Positions 22,512 to 35,233 are shown, numbered from the stretch's first letter. The stretch: DNA of 64,000 nucleotides from Clitopilus passeckerianus (GCA_944990035.1 CALYLX010000136.1:1054001-1118000), one strand, 5' to 3'. Program-made: numbers and translations. The notes: generated by a model not told the origin, from the sequence alone.

Positions 22512-25132
22512 ATGACACAAAACCCTGGCACCAAGGCAGAAGGTAATGGAAAGACTGTGGAGTCTCATCCGGAGGCGATGAACACAGCTTCTGCTGGTTA
22601 TCGATTTTTCCTTACCATTGCAATTGCCTTGTTATCGGGTGTTCTCCTTACTAGTCCTCGAACCTCCTCTGCGCCCTATGCACTATGCTCTAAAGAAGGG
22701 AACAAGATTTACACTGTTGATGGCAACAATTCGCTTGCTCAATGCATGGTCGTGGATGGTGCTGTCATAGCAGACGTAGGCAGCTTGCGTTCGTGGTGAC
22801 TTTGAGTTTCAAAGAATTATGAATCGACGTTTCATTAGATGAAATTCAGAAGAAATGGGATGGTCTTTCGTTGGCAAACTTGATTTCTCGCCGCACTGCT
22901 TTGGAGATTCGTTACATTCAACCCGGAGCTATCGTGGTTCCCGGACTGACAGGTGAGATTGTTATTTTTATCATTTTATAGCTTGGTGTATTTAACTTGG
23001 CTAGATTCCCATGCTCATATCCTAGAATACGGTGCCGCCCAGCAACTCCCTCTCGAAGGCACGAAGAGCATTGAGGGTACCTTGTTCGTTTCCTAGAAAC
23101 CGGCCTTGGCTCTCATGCTCTTCTAACTTAGACACCGTTGCTCGCGTACGCAACTTTATTCTCTCCAACCCCGACATTCAGAACGACACTTCAAAGTTCA
23201 TCCTGGGGGGTGGATGGGATCACACTGTCTGGCCTACAACCGGGTGGCCTACCGCTGTACGGAGAGTTTCTTTCGCCGTTTTCGATGTTCTCTGACAAGA
23301 ATCGCCTGGGATAATATAGGAACATCTCGAAGCGGATCCAATCATCCGTGGGAGACCCGTCGTTCTCCAAAGCAAGGACTGCCACGCTTTGTGGGTATCG
23401 TCGAGGGCAATCGAAGAAAGCCTTCCTTTTCCTAAAGATATCGATGGTGGGATTATTGTTCGCGATAATTCCGGGAAGCCTACCGGTATGTTCCCCGCCA
23501 CATCGATGATATCTATGTACATATCCATCGATAGGAGTACTTTTGGACAACGCCCAGGAGCTTCTCAAACAACCGACGTTGACGGAGGCTGACCTCTTGC
23601 GGCGTTTCCGCGTTGCAGTCAGGGATGCTCATGCTCTAGGTTTGACTTCTATTCATGACGCTGGTCTCGACCCCGCTTCTCTCGCCTTCTTCAAACGGTA
23701 GGGTCATTTTCAACTGGTATTTGATCCGTCTTACACCACTTGCAGTCGTTCTGAGCTTGAAACTTTGCCTGTAAGCTTGAAACAGTGTTCTTTCTGGACT
23801 CCAGCAGTTCACATATGCTAGATTCGCATCTATGGCATGACCTTCTTTGACGAGACCAAGCCGTATTGGGGCAACACGACGAAACCCCTTATCGGTGGTC
23901 CGGACGGCCGCTTGACCACCAGGAGTGTCAAGATTTTTGCTGATGGTATGAAAAACATGAAAACAAGGTATCAGTTCACTAACATTATTTTATACAATAA
24001 CAGGTGCTTTGAGGACAGGTGGTGCTGCTGTAGGTTCCAAAATTGATCAGGTTCTCCTGGCTCACTCACTGGCGCCCATTTCTGGCACAGCTTTTTGAAC
24101 CCTACGCAGACAATCCATCCACCAATGGTTTCATGAGATTGGATGAAAACATCCTGTACGACGTCATTCCAAAGTACTTGCGCGACGGGTGGCAAGTTGT
24201 AAGTGAGATCATTTGGTTTGTTGTGCCAAGGCGCCCATAAACAATATAGAACGTTCATGCCATCGGAGACCGAGCCAACAACATCGTCATCAATGCATTC
24301 GAAGCATCATTGAAAGGCACTAACGTGACTGCGTTGCGACCTCGCATCGAGCATGCCCAATTCATGACTGAGGCGGATATGCAGCGTATTGGGCGCATTG
24401 GAGGTAGAGTTGGTTTTGCAACATAAGTGAGTTACTTACATGGGAATTCCGCAGTCATTGCAAGTATCCAGCCGACCCACGCGTAAGTTCTTCGTATTGC
24501 CTGTGAGACTTGTTGTTTGATTTCCTGTAGCATCAGTGATATGTGGTATGCAGAAGACCGCCTGGTAGGTTGCTATCATCGTGTACAGGTTCTCGTCATG
24601 TTAACACACGTATTGAAGGGCCCTGAGAGAGTGAAAGGACTTTACGCCTTCCGTTCCTTCATGGATAATGGAGCTCGCATTGCCATGGGCTCCGACTTCC
24701 CCGTCGAATCTATGAATCCCCTTTCTGGGTTCTATGCGGCTATCACACGAGTTTCTCCCGAGGGTGAATCCCCACACGGTCCCAATGGGTGGTAAGTGCT
24801 TCCTATTCAATTCTCAGAGCCGTTGTCACAGAAACACTATAGGTTCCCAGAACAACGACTCAGCCGCGAAGAAGCTTTGCGAGGTAACATATCATTTTTC
24901 TCTGGCGACAGTCCTTAGCGCTCAACTGATTTCTCAACCCCCAACAGGAATGACTATTGATGCTGCTTTTGCTTCCTTCTCCGAGGACTATCTTGGATCC
25001 CTGGAACGTGGAAAACGTGCTGACTATGTCATTTTATCGCAGGACATTATGTCCATTCCTGCGAATCAGATTCTGAACACCAAAGTCTTGGTCACGGCAA
25101 TCGACGGAGACGCCGTTTATGAGAAGAAATGA
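22512..25132 (+). CDS. Amidohydrolase family 3 (YtcJ-like) with N-terminal membrane anchor
   Basis: Sixteen exons (22512-22788, 22839-22952, 23005-23076, 23132-23256, 23320-23485, 23535-23697, 23746-23770, 23822-23945, 24004-24029, 24091-24198, 24250-24403, 24455-24482, 24531-24564, 24619-24791, 24843-24883, 24948-25132) give 604 residues with unbroken phase. A hydrophobic segment at about residues 31-48 suggests a signal anchor. The metal-dependent hydrolase core has the HxH motif in DSHAH (about 131-135), GGGWDHTVWP, QSKDCHALWVSSRA, EPYADNPSTNG, IHDAGLDP, RIEHAQF, QPTHAISDMWYAEDRL and GSDFPVES with the conserved Asp. YtcJ-type enzymes hydrolyse amides of unknown nature; the natural substrate cannot be told. 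The N-terminus faces the cytosol if this is a type II protein. Confidence 0.9.
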
Positions 25133-25934
25133 CACAACCTGTTCGTTAGCGTTGCCAATCGACGAACGCACCCCAAATATAATGCAATTTTTGTCCAAAC
25201 CTCCCTTTCTCTGGTCCTTTTCACATTTCTATCTGTTCTTTCCCTTCACCTTCCACTTTCCGCATCGACGGCGCCCCCAACTTTATCGGTATTCCTCTCA
25301 TCTCGCGATCTCAATCCGACAAGTGGTCGTTGGGGGGAACGGCGGTTCACTTATGCTTCCAATGCAAGGATATCGCCCAGTTCCGCTCAATGCTCATGCC
25401 ATACCCCGGGATCCCCCTTTTTCTCGCGCTGTTTGCGGTGAGGGCCTCAGGGTTATATTGAAACTCAGGAGTTTCAATCCTGTCCGCTCAAATACCAGAC
25501 CTGCATCCTCCTCTATATCAATTTCTTTCCCTTTGCTTGCTTCCTTAGGGTCTTGGGGGGTCATTGATGACCTCTTGAGGTCGATCACTGTCCGTTCGAC
25601 TCCCTTATTTGTATATCCTTCGCTTGAACCTCATTCCACAGCCCCATGTTCTCTTTGATTTATTCTCTGTGTCGATCCTCCCGACTTATGCCCTTTATTC
25701 GTCGTGATCGGTCACTTGGGGGTATGGGTAACATCCATTGTGTGGCTTGCCTATTCCGTCTTGTGCTCGGTCTATACCCTGTTCTGTGCTACTCGCTCCA
25801 ATCTATTACCATATTTGTTTTTCTTTTCTTTCCCACATTCCTTTCCCGTCTAATGGGAGGAAACTGAGCAACAAGGCATGCCCTTTCTATCCAGCTCTGA
25901 TACAGTTGATTTCTATTATTTTCAGTGCAGTCAC
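25133..25934. other. Intergenic region between convergent amidohydrolase and RDH54
   Basis: 802 bases shared by two 3' ends, pyrimidine-rich on the + strand. A 179-codon open frame crosses it (25119-25658) but shows no family signal or coding-like composition. No repeat or gene recognised. Confidence 0.5.
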
Positions 25935-28900
25935 TTAATTGGTGTCTGTGATACTTGTTTTCTCCGTCTCGGAGGATTCCTCTACAGGATCTGGATCCTC
26001 AATAGTCGAAGATCGTTCAAAGAGGAATGTGATAGATCCTTCCGGAAGTTGATCAAGGGCCACCTGATGGTTTTGCCAAGAGGGATCGTCACTATGGGGT
26101 GAATCGTGGAGCCCTCGGAGGTCATGGAATGCAACCATTTCTCGAAGCAGAACGTCCTCTATCTCGCTGACCGTGGAATTTCGCAAGCAGTTGTGATGTT
26201 TCCATTCGCCAAGCGCTGCTAAACCAGCCTTCTGTTTCCTGAGATACTGACGAGAGGATTCAATTGACGGGCTCGGAGAGGTGGCGCAACAACTCACTGC
26301 TCTATCCATCTTTTCTGCAAGCTCTGGTTTTAGATCGACAGCTTTCATGAAGCCCTTCGGGGATTCCTCTCTCCTTCATCTTCAGAGGCGTCGGAGTCCT
26401 TAATGGCTAATGCGGGTTGGGCGTCGTTTTCGCACGGGCATTCCAGAAGTTCATGAGTGTTGCAGGCTGTGTCTGGATGTGTTCGGAAAATATCTCTCAA
26501 CTGCCAAATCATGAGCTCAGAGGTCCTACTCAATTTAAATCTTACGCCATGACCCACATCTTTCTTCGTGAAAGAATCTGATTTTGACCCAGTGGATGAC
26601 TGCATAGACGTTTGCAACTCGCCACCATGAAAGGTATGTGAAACTCACCGAGCCCATGAGAGCTAAATGGTGTCAGGCTTGCCCCAGCGCTAAATGAGTT
26701 GATGACTTACAATCACTCAACCCTAATTTGGTAACCTGTCGCTGATAGATCTTCTCTGTAAACTATTCAGCTCAATGGTCAAGAGATTGTGTGATGACCA
26801 ACCATCTATAGCTCCTGCTGTGAGAAATCGATATATGTATACTGGACGCTTCTGGCCATCTCTGCAATGCCCTTGGCTATCATTTTGGCTTCAACATCGA
26901 ATCTCTGGCTTACCTGTAGCACCGCGCCATGGACTGTAGATCGTGGCTAGATTGGATTGTGAGTAACTTCCGCTCCAAGGATCTGTCGGAGCCTTACGTG
27001 GGGTTCCAATCCGAATCCACCAGGCAGAGCCGCGAGGCACCTATGGGGAGTACTCAAGAGTAAATCCTTGAATAGAGTGGGGTGTACTGACCGATCAAAT
27101 TAAGGCCAACCCCGCCTATAACGAAAGTCAAGATGAGTTTAAGGTATGAGTACACTCCATACCGGCTTTTGAGCTCAACAAGAAGATGACTGCCATCGTA
27201 TCCAATTAAATACAGCGAATTTGCTAGGTGGGAATAGAACTTACAGCTCTGCTTGCGAGATGATTTGTTGAAGGTCGTCACCAGCTCTTGTCGTTTACTG
27301 GCCGGCGTTTGCCTAGGAATGCAAATTGGTATGGAAAGTGGGTGGGTAGATTCTGAAGTCTTACCCATCTAGGCGGTGATAGGCATAATGCTTCTCTCGG
27401 CAGAATGCTTCCAAGATGTTGATGGTTGAAGTATAATGCGATACCAGAACACACTTTTCCTCAGTCGTCTGTGAAGGATTCAGCACCTGGCAAGTCCCTC
27501 GAGGCTATTAAATTAACCTTCCATATGAGTTTGAGGAGCTTTGCGATCGCTGACAATTTGCCTACCATGGTTTTCGTTAAGTGGGGTAACAATAACAGTG
27601 AGGAAGCTTACCGCTCAATTTAACATCGGTAATCTGGGCATCCTGCGGTAGAATCGACACTGCGTCCCGGATCCCACTATGAAGGAATGTATTTTCAGAG
27701 TTCCCTTTGGCCTTGTCTGCCGTGGCTTTGAGAAGGATAGGGCTATTGCTAATCTTTGTGAGGGTGTTGATGACAGCAAGTGATTCTGCGGTTGAGCCTT
27801 GAATAAGGTCATCTATCCTGGTTGGCTGCAATATCTTTGAGAAGAGTGATAGCTGAAGAGACGTCGGCTTCACGAAAACAACATATTCATCTAAGAAGAG
27901 TCAGATTACGAGAGCGTGGGTTCCAAAACAGGTTGTACTTACGTTTGGGCGGTAGTTGATTCTTCAGAATGTTAGTCTCGCGGCGTAAAACGAAACTCTT
28001 GGAAACAACCAGCAGCTTTTTCCGCCACCATTAGATCAATTCCTTGCTTTGTAGGATACTGTTGCTTTACCTGGGCAGTTTTCGCTTTGCCTAGTTCCAC
28101 CTCCTTGGTGCTGGCATCCGGAGCTCTACTGCGTACGATAGGTGTCTCGTAGGCCTTGCGGAACGTTGCATAGGTATCTGATGGAGGTTAGACCGAACGC
28201 CACGGGTGAACGGCCAATCTCACCGAGGAGCCCAGGATTACAAAAGTCCGCCTAAAATGAGCACTTAATACAGTGTTGCCAAAAACGATTCCCGCGAATC
28301 TTCACCATAGTATGAAACTCGCTGAGGTCGTTCTGGATCGGAGTACCGGAGAGAATGATCCTTCTAGGTGTCTTCACCCTCATAAGCATCTGCACAGTCT
28401 TATTATTGGCAGACTTTAGTCGATGCCCTGGGGATGTTTCAACATATGGTCTCGAATCCGAAGGACATGAACCCACCTTCGTCGCAAACTATTAATCCAA
28501 TCGGCGGTCTAAACGTTCTTAGTTCAATCGGTCATGGCGAGAACTAACGGGAAGAACCTACATCATTGAGGCAAGATCATCACTATCTCCCAACACCGTC
28601 AATGGCATACAAAACGTTAGAGACCAATGAAAACTCACATAACGGTTCGCAACCTCTCATACCCGATGATTAGCACTTGCTGATTCTTCCTAAGAAGTAC
28701 CGTAGTTTAGACGACGGTAAGCCCTTGGAGAGGAGTGAAACTTACGCATTCATGAACATGAGGGCAGCCTTCTTGTCTTTGTCGCATACGACCACTCCAA
28801 CCCGATCCCTGCCCAACCATTTATGAAACTCTGCCTTCCAGTTCTCCAAGGCCGAGAAATATGAGCAGAATACGATGCGAATGATGGGCGTGAATACCGA

Positions 28901-30739
28901 CATTAAGAAGCGAAACAGGAGCAACAATTAGCGCTTTCTGAACAGCTGAGAACGGTGAACCGTAGGGGTTTTGTTCTGCGAGTCAATTCAGAAAAGAAAT
29001 GGGAGCAGGCAGTCCTCTGGTACGAACTGAGTAATGTCCAGACAAGTGCGACAGTCTGTAGAGAGGGTTAGAAGCCTTGAATATGATGTGCCATATTGAT
29101 GATTTACTTGTAATGTCTTGCCGAGACCCCTAGATAATTATGAGCTATTTGCATATCTCCCCGGTCAGAAGTAACTCACATCTCGTCCGCTAAAATACAA
29201 CCTTGGCCCTCGTGTTTCCTGAGACCCATCACAGCCTCATACATGAATTTCACGCCTAACTTCCTGATTCAGCGGGATATCGGACTTGAGCATGGGGTTA
29301 CCAACCTTCAATTTGATGTGGCCTCATCTTCCGCGATAGGATAGGATCCAGGACAACAGGAAGGACAGGATAATTCCTAGCAAAAGGTTAGGTCGCAGCC
29401 GACCTAAAGCATGAGGGAGTTACTTCTTATTGAATATTTCCATATGATCTTTCGTCGGTGCCTTCATGACAACGGCGCCTTCTGCTTCGGGATCATGCCT
29501 GCACACACAATGAGGCGAAAAGAACAGCATCAAGCTCTTGTGGACTTACAATGGCACGCGGGGTTTCCTTGCGGACGCTCCCGAGCCGTAGAAAGATGCC
29601 GGTGCGACGAATGTGTTGGCTGGTTTCGCTGTCACCACAGGCATAAGGGGGGATTTTGGAAGGCCCATGCCCGTGGGCAAGCCCGGTCCGACGTCTGAAC
29701 TTAGGTCGACATCAGCAAGGTCGTCCAAAGTCCTCTCCTTTGACCGGATCCTAGGAACTTGAACCGCATTAACTTGTGCATCGAGTGCAACTGTCTTGCC
29801 GTTGATCATTGTGGTATATCCAGAATAAAGTTCATCGCCCTTCCATTTAGTTGACCCCATCCTGGACTGCAAGTTAAAATCCGACCAAGGCGAACTAAAG
29901 CAATCATGCTCACATTTCACCTTCTTCAGATACCATTACAAGCCTGTTGTCCGACAATGAGACATAGGCATCGCCATCCCAAGTTCTATGCTTCTTGGTT
30001 TGAGGTTTTCTCCTACAGCAGTCCAATTCTCGAGTGATTAGCGACGGCATGGTTTTAAGCGTGTGGACAAATCACCAGTTAGCAGTCCAGTGTTGAGGAT
30101 TACAAGGGATTTTAGCATTAAGATTCGTGGTCACGGTGTTGAGAGGTGAGGGTTTCGAAGTTGCCAAGTCGGGTGACGTCTTGACAGGAACCTGGGGTTT
30201 GGAAGAGCCAGGAGGACGGATTGAAGGTGTTATAAATGGCTTCATAGGACGAGATTTAGGAAGGAACGAGGTTGCCGTCGCAGCGGTGGCTCCGAAGGCT
30301 CGGCCTGAAATGTATTCACTTCTCGTAAGTCTGCGATCTAGTTCGAAATCTTTGGTTGCCCAAGAGAACGTTCGTCCTTCCGTGAGAGACCCTTCCACTT
30401 TTCCAGAAGCAATGCTATATGCGAGGCTAAGTTCATACGCCAGCGAAGAAATGTTCCAACTAACGTGTTCCGTTCTTCGTCGTATAACACGCCTTTCATG
30501 TAGGAAACCACAAGAATACCGTCGCCATCCCATGTCTTGTGCTTCTTGGTTTGCGGATTCCTCCTGTATACATGCTCCTTCAGTTCTTACTTCAATATGC
30601 TAGCTGTGTGTACATACCATTGTACCATCCAATATTCTTCAGTTACTGAAGAATCGTCTCCACTGATGCCGGAATCTATGGCACGCTTTTTCGCCGGATG
30701 TTCATCTGAGGTATCTAGCTTCCTTTTTTGTGAAAGCAT
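25935..30739 (-). CDS. RDH54: RDH54/TID1-like Swi2/Snf2 recombination translocase, 32 exons, one apparent frame break
   Basis: Rad54 paralogue that remodels DNA/Rad51/Dmc1 filaments in homologous recombination. Exons: 30618-30739, 30465-30563, 30076-30414, 29914-30012, 29550-29861, 29424-29498, 29306-29376, 29180-29255, 29108-29129, 29028-29055, 28902-28975, 28746-28843, 28639-28689, 28562-28582, 28477-28508, 28306-28427, 28224-28251, 28071-28177, 27943-28015, 27612-27890, 27518-27561, 27365-27468, 27245-27312, 27163-27189, 27092-27115, 26998-27040, 26914-26946, 26803-26861, 26711-26755, 26649-26662, 26558-26599, 25935-26500; about 1,065 residues. Motifs: ADEMGLGKT (about 394), [47 protein letters not shown]. 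The N-terminus carries two copies of a short [14 protein letters not shown] module. One extra base at the G4 run 26359-26362 is needed to reach the conserved C-terminus (LGEWKHHNC). Confidence 0.92.
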
Positions 30740-31443
30740 TCTTCGAAGCTTAGTTCAGAGGATGTGTCCAGGACCTTTGACTTTAGGCAACCTCGCAGTT
30801 CTGTCCAAGTGCGGCTCTCTCCAAAACGCGTGTGCTGTCGTGTCTGGACGCGCTACGTCACATCACGTTGGCTTGCACAACCGAATGTCACCTCCTTACA
30901 GTGTTTTGCATTTTGTTCTGCAGTGCTGACAACCTAAGCGAGATGAATGATATGATACTAGGAGCAGCCTAGGCTTCGGAAACGGAACTTGAGCAATCTC
31001 ACCGTGCTATTCGATCCATATTATTCCCGTTTTCTTTGGTGGAATTGGCGTTTGATTTCAAGGTTTTTAGAACTCTGAGGGCCCCAGAGTATAGGTCTTT
31101 TCCAAGGTCGAATAGCCGCCGAAAGTCACCCCATCGTCGTCCGCTCTACGAGGGCGAGGAACAATCGTCGCAGGCACAGCAGACACTAAATTAGCAGAAT
31201 ATGCAAAACACTGTAAACTCTAAAGCTCGCTACACAGAGAGGCATAAGCCCTGACAGCGTATGCTTGTTTCAGACGCATTTCACTCCAATAACTGACCAA
31301 TGAACCCGAGGAGACACATGGGTCACGATTCATGGAGGGAACCATACCCAAACTACACCGTTATTATACGAAGATTATTAAACATACTAAGCACCCATTT
31401 CATTCAGATGGTCTGTCCATGCGTATTTACAACCCATTGCATG
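30740..31443. other. Intergenic region upstream of RDH54
   Basis: 704 bases: RDH54 promoter/leader on the left and the 3' flank of QRI7 on the right. Short open frames only; nothing recognised. Confidence 0.5.
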
Positions 31444-32922
31444 TCATTGAGGCTCGGTCAGTGGTTTGTTGAGATCCTCTATGCTCCATTGAGAACGTAA
31501 ATCCATGTTGAAGTCGTCATGATCTCCTGCCAGAAACCGCGACATAGATGCCCAGCCAATCATGACCGCGTTATCTAGTGGAAAGTCAAAAGGTGGCTTT
31601 CAAGTTCAAGAGTAATGCAGACATACCTGTGCAAAGAGCAGGAGGTGGAAAGTTTAGGCGGGCTGGGTAAGCCAGCTTCTTCAGACATTCGTCAAGCCTG
31701 TTCAGATTAGAAATCAATTTGTGGAAGTGGGAAGCTCTGATTGAATAGACATACCGCTGGCGCAAAAGCATATTGCTAGCAACTCCACCACTGACAACAA
31801 CATCCCGAATCCGCATGTTGTTACGCTGGCACCAATCAAGCGCGAGCAAAACCTTCTCTTCTAACTGTGCAAAAGCTCCTGACTGGAAGCTACGAGCCAG
31901 GGCGACTTTCGTCGGCAGGTTAAGGTGGTCAATCCCACCTTGGGCGGCGATGTATCGTTCAACATATGAATGCATAGATGCGTAGGAAAACGCAAGTTGT
32001 CCCCGTAAAGGACGAGGAGGTTCAGGAATCATAGGAGCCGGAGAGTCAAGCTCCTGCTCGCAGAATTTCTCCAAGGCAGCTCCGGGTCCTAGGCCTTGCC
32101 AATCTATCTTCAAAAGTTTGGCGACATGGTCAAAAGCCCTCCCAATACTAGCATCAGGAGTGGTAGCGAGGATTTTGAACTCGCTTCTTGAAGTGGCCAG
32201 TAACAGCAGCGTATGACCGCCAGAGATGAGAAGGGTGAGGAAAGGGAACTTTGGGGGGTCTGATCTTGATGTTAAGAAGGGTGTAAGAGCATGTGCTTGC
32301 TGCGATGCAAAATGGATATGAGTATGACGGCTTTAAGGAGGTGAGGTGAGGTGAGCAGACCATATGGTGGACTCCGACTATTGGAAGGCCGAACACGGCT
32401 GCTAAAGTTTGCGTAGCGTTGAGACCGACACTGAGGCACCCCGCCATCCCTGCGAGATAGGTCAGTCAAAGATGGCATAACAGGCACCTGACAGCTCACC
32501 TGGCCCTCTAGTAAATGCTATCCCGTTAATATCTTTGCCAATATCAACATCCGCTTCCTTGAGAGCTCTAGAGACTGCAAGAGGCTAGAACTCGTATTAG
32601 CACCTGCTTCCTATACATAGACCTCTGTATACCATGTTCCTTTGATGCTGTTTAATTGCTTTGAAAGGATGGATACCGCCATATTGCTCATGTCTGTACC
32701 CAAAGGCTTAGCTGCCGTTATCCAAATGGTAAAGTTTAGATGCACATACAGCTCATGCTGCTTGATCACGACATTTGACAGTATGTCACCGGAAGAGGTT
32801 ACAACAGCCGCACAGGTATCGTCTGCCGAAGATTCTACAGCAAGAACTGTGAAATTTCGAGGCCGTAGCTGTGAAATGCGCCGAGGAATGTGATGGCGAA
32901 TGAGATTCAAAGGTGAAAGCAT
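31444..32922 (-). CDS. QRI7: Mitochondrial tRNA N6-adenosine threonylcarbamoyltransferase (Qri7/OSGEPL1)
   Basis: Makes the t6A37 modification on mitochondrial tRNAs that read ANN codons. Exons 32750-32922, 32633-32693, 32500-32584, 32361-32449, 31755-32299, 31627-31697, 31444-31574 give 384 residues, close to yeast Qri7 (407). The N-terminus (LIRHHIPRRISQLRPRNF) suits mitochondrial import. Kae1/TsaD signatures are in order: VLAVESSADDTCAAVV, KQHELHEQYGGIHP, HQRNMPLAVSRAL, GVHHMQAHALT (metal-binding His-xxx-His), LISGGHTLLLL, DASIGRAFDHVAKLL, VVVSGGVASNMLLR, and DNAVMIGWAS at the end. The cytosolic KEOPS paralogue Kae1 lacks the presequence, so the mitochondrial form is the better call. It is divergent from the HbrB gene. 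Confidence 0.93.
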
Positions 32923-33144
32923 GACATGGTGTTACCAAAACAAGCACCACGACGACATCCATACTCTGGCCTTCAGTGACTGCAAATCACTCCGATTTTA
33001 TTGAACCCACCAGTAACCACGCAATCGTCGCCGCTGCCCGTCGCAAGCAACGGTGAGAAATATCGAGTGCCGTTAAATAAGTCTAAGAAGCGCCATAGCG
33101 GTTTGAATCATACTGAGTAACTGTACATTGTCCTACGGAGCGCT
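32923..33144. promoter_or_regulatory. Shared 222-bp promoter of divergent QRI7 and HbrB genes
   Basis: Only 222 bases separate the two outward-facing start codons, so both core promoters and leaders must fit here. No TATA box evident. Confidence 0.5.
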
Positions 33145-35233
33145 ATGCCTGGCTGGGGTAGTTCAACATTGTATGCTCCTCGAAGATCCCATGAAATATC
33201 GTCCCACCGGTCGTCCCCTTCGCCGCTGTCTGAAGATAGCGTAGAATCCTCTCCTCGACGTATGTCGAGTGAAATCACTCCACGGCCGCCTCCGGCCACA
33301 ACTCGCTTCTTGTCTTCCCCTACAAACGAACAGGCAGCTCAAGAAAGCAGCAGCAGCTCGTCGAGACGTCTTGGATACATCGCTGACAAGCTTACGTCTT
33401 CCCTAACAGGAAGCAATCACCACCACCACAGTACGGACTCGAAGCAGTCGTTGCACCCCCATCATCTGCCAGTGTTGCACGGCAGTCATCAACATTCTCG
33501 CAGTGATCCTAATCAAGGCTCGACCCCCCCAAGCCCAATGTCGTCCAACACTGCCGTCGCAAGCCCATCGAAATCTCATACTTCACCGTCAAAGGTGAGA
33601 ATACTGATAAAGCCCGATGCCCAGGGATCATTTGCTCATAGTTTATTTAACAAGGCTTCGTATGGCCGCACCTATGATTCCAAACTCGTCTCGCGTGAAA
33701 TGCATCGTCTAGGCAACCTAGGCCACATACCTTCCGCTCTTGCACCTCCAATCACATCGGCCCCTTCCGTTTCCTCCCTCAACGTGCCTGCTCCAACATC
33801 CCAAGCTAATTTGACGCCGAACTCATCCAATGACCCCTGGGGAGCACTGCATGTGCACGTCCTACCACTGTTCAATGGTGAACCTCTAAGGATACCGATG
33901 TAAGTATGGGTGCCCTAGAACCTGCTCTCGCGCTAATATGTCAGACAATTAGTGAGGACCTGAATACTCTCGTGAAACGGCATATACAGACGGTCGTCCC
34001 ATCTGCCCCCCAGAAGGCACTGACGCTTCTCGAAAATAATGCTTCAGAATTGATCGCAGCGGGTATGGTCACTCTGAATGCAAAGCTGATCGGCATAGAC
34101 GACACGAAACTGGTTGCCAGAGTTGTTGAGATATGGGGCTTCTTCTGGGATCAGGTCTTGACCTATATTGAAGGGGTCAGTTCCTCATGCCATTTTACCT
34201 TGTCTGCAAGCTAATACAATCTACCATCCAATACAGGTTCTGCTTCCACTGCAAACTGATCCACTTCTCTCCTCCCTTCATCGAGCACCAAAACCTCATC
34301 ACCGTGCAACCTCGCCGGTACGGCAGGCCACAAAGGGCAGCATTTCATCTGCGTTATCCGGGCAAACCTCAGCAACGCCTATTGACGTTCGAAGTGTTGC
34401 CCTCAGGTCATTCCGTGACAGGGTCATCCTTCCCCTCTTCTCCAGACTACATGTCCGTTTGTCTATGCCCAGCAGTCAGGATCAATATCAAGAGACTTCT
34501 GCCTACCAACAGCCAAGATTACAGCAAATGTAAGTAAATCCGTCACAAAGACGATTCGGTCAACTAACACCCTGACAGGCTCCTTGTACTGGCCTCACAG
34601 CGTCGCCAACGACCAATTGCCTCACTTACGACACCAATACCACCTCCAACTCCCGGAGAAGCCGCAATAGCTGACCTTCTTCATGTAGTTCGAAACCCGC
34701 GACCGGGATGGGAATCAGGTGTTCAGAACTCCAAGAAGATGGGGCCAATGAGTCCACTAGCACGAGCCCCGAGCTTCTTGTCTGGTGCTCAACCGCGCGA
34801 TCGGAGAGGTCGGATCGCTCTCAAGCAAAATGGGAAGAGGCCAGCTTTCTTGACGGGACTACAAGCGGACGAGGAGGATGATCAAGGAGTTGCTGCAGAT
34901 CGGGATAGGGAAAGAGAGTTCCTTGAAGCTTTGAGGTTTGTGTTTGGCTCGGACTATGCGCAACCCACGATGAGGTTAAACAATTTGCTCTAGAAGCCCA
35001 GATGGACATATGAACGCCGCTCGGGGAAGTGTTGGTGGTTGGGGTCTTGGGGCGGGTCATGAGGATCCAGGAAGCGACGAGGAAGAGCTTGTCATGGATA
35101 TGCGACAGGCGCAGGTATGTCCGTTACTTTATCCTAAGTGAAATACAGTTCTGAATTCGCGTTGCAGGAGGAAGTCGAGCGCATGGTGGGAATGAGTTCA
35201 CCACCACCACCACCATCGAAGGGGAAAATTTAG
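33145..35233 (+). CDS. HbrB/Bit61-family TORC2 subunit (PRR5-like)
   Basis: Six exons (33145-33899, 33953-34175, 34237-34529, 34579-34935, 34994-35114, 35168-35233) give 604 residues with unbroken phase. The N-terminal 150 residues are Ser/Pro/His-rich and disordered. The HbrB domain (PF08539) covers about residues 225-400: WGALHVHVLPLFNGEPLRIPIEDLN, LVKRHIQTVVP, VEIWGFFWDQVLTYIEGVLLPLQ, and SVALRSFRDRVILPLF. In fungi such proteins (Bit61/Bit2, Aspergillus hyphal-branching HbrB, S. pombe Bit61) bind the TOR2 complex that controls actin, membrane stress and hyphal polarity. The C-terminus is charged and ends with a run of prolines. I leave the symbol blank because Bit61/HbrB naming differs between fungi. 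Confidence 0.87.

Noticed and set aside
25119..25658. 179-codon open frame on + strand after the amidohydrolase
   Set aside because: Overlaps the amidohydrolase stop, has mixed composition, no family signal and no intron structure; lies in a shared 3' region.
33672..33875. Minus-strand frames inside the HbrB first exon
   Set aside because: Antisense shadows of a well-supported exon.
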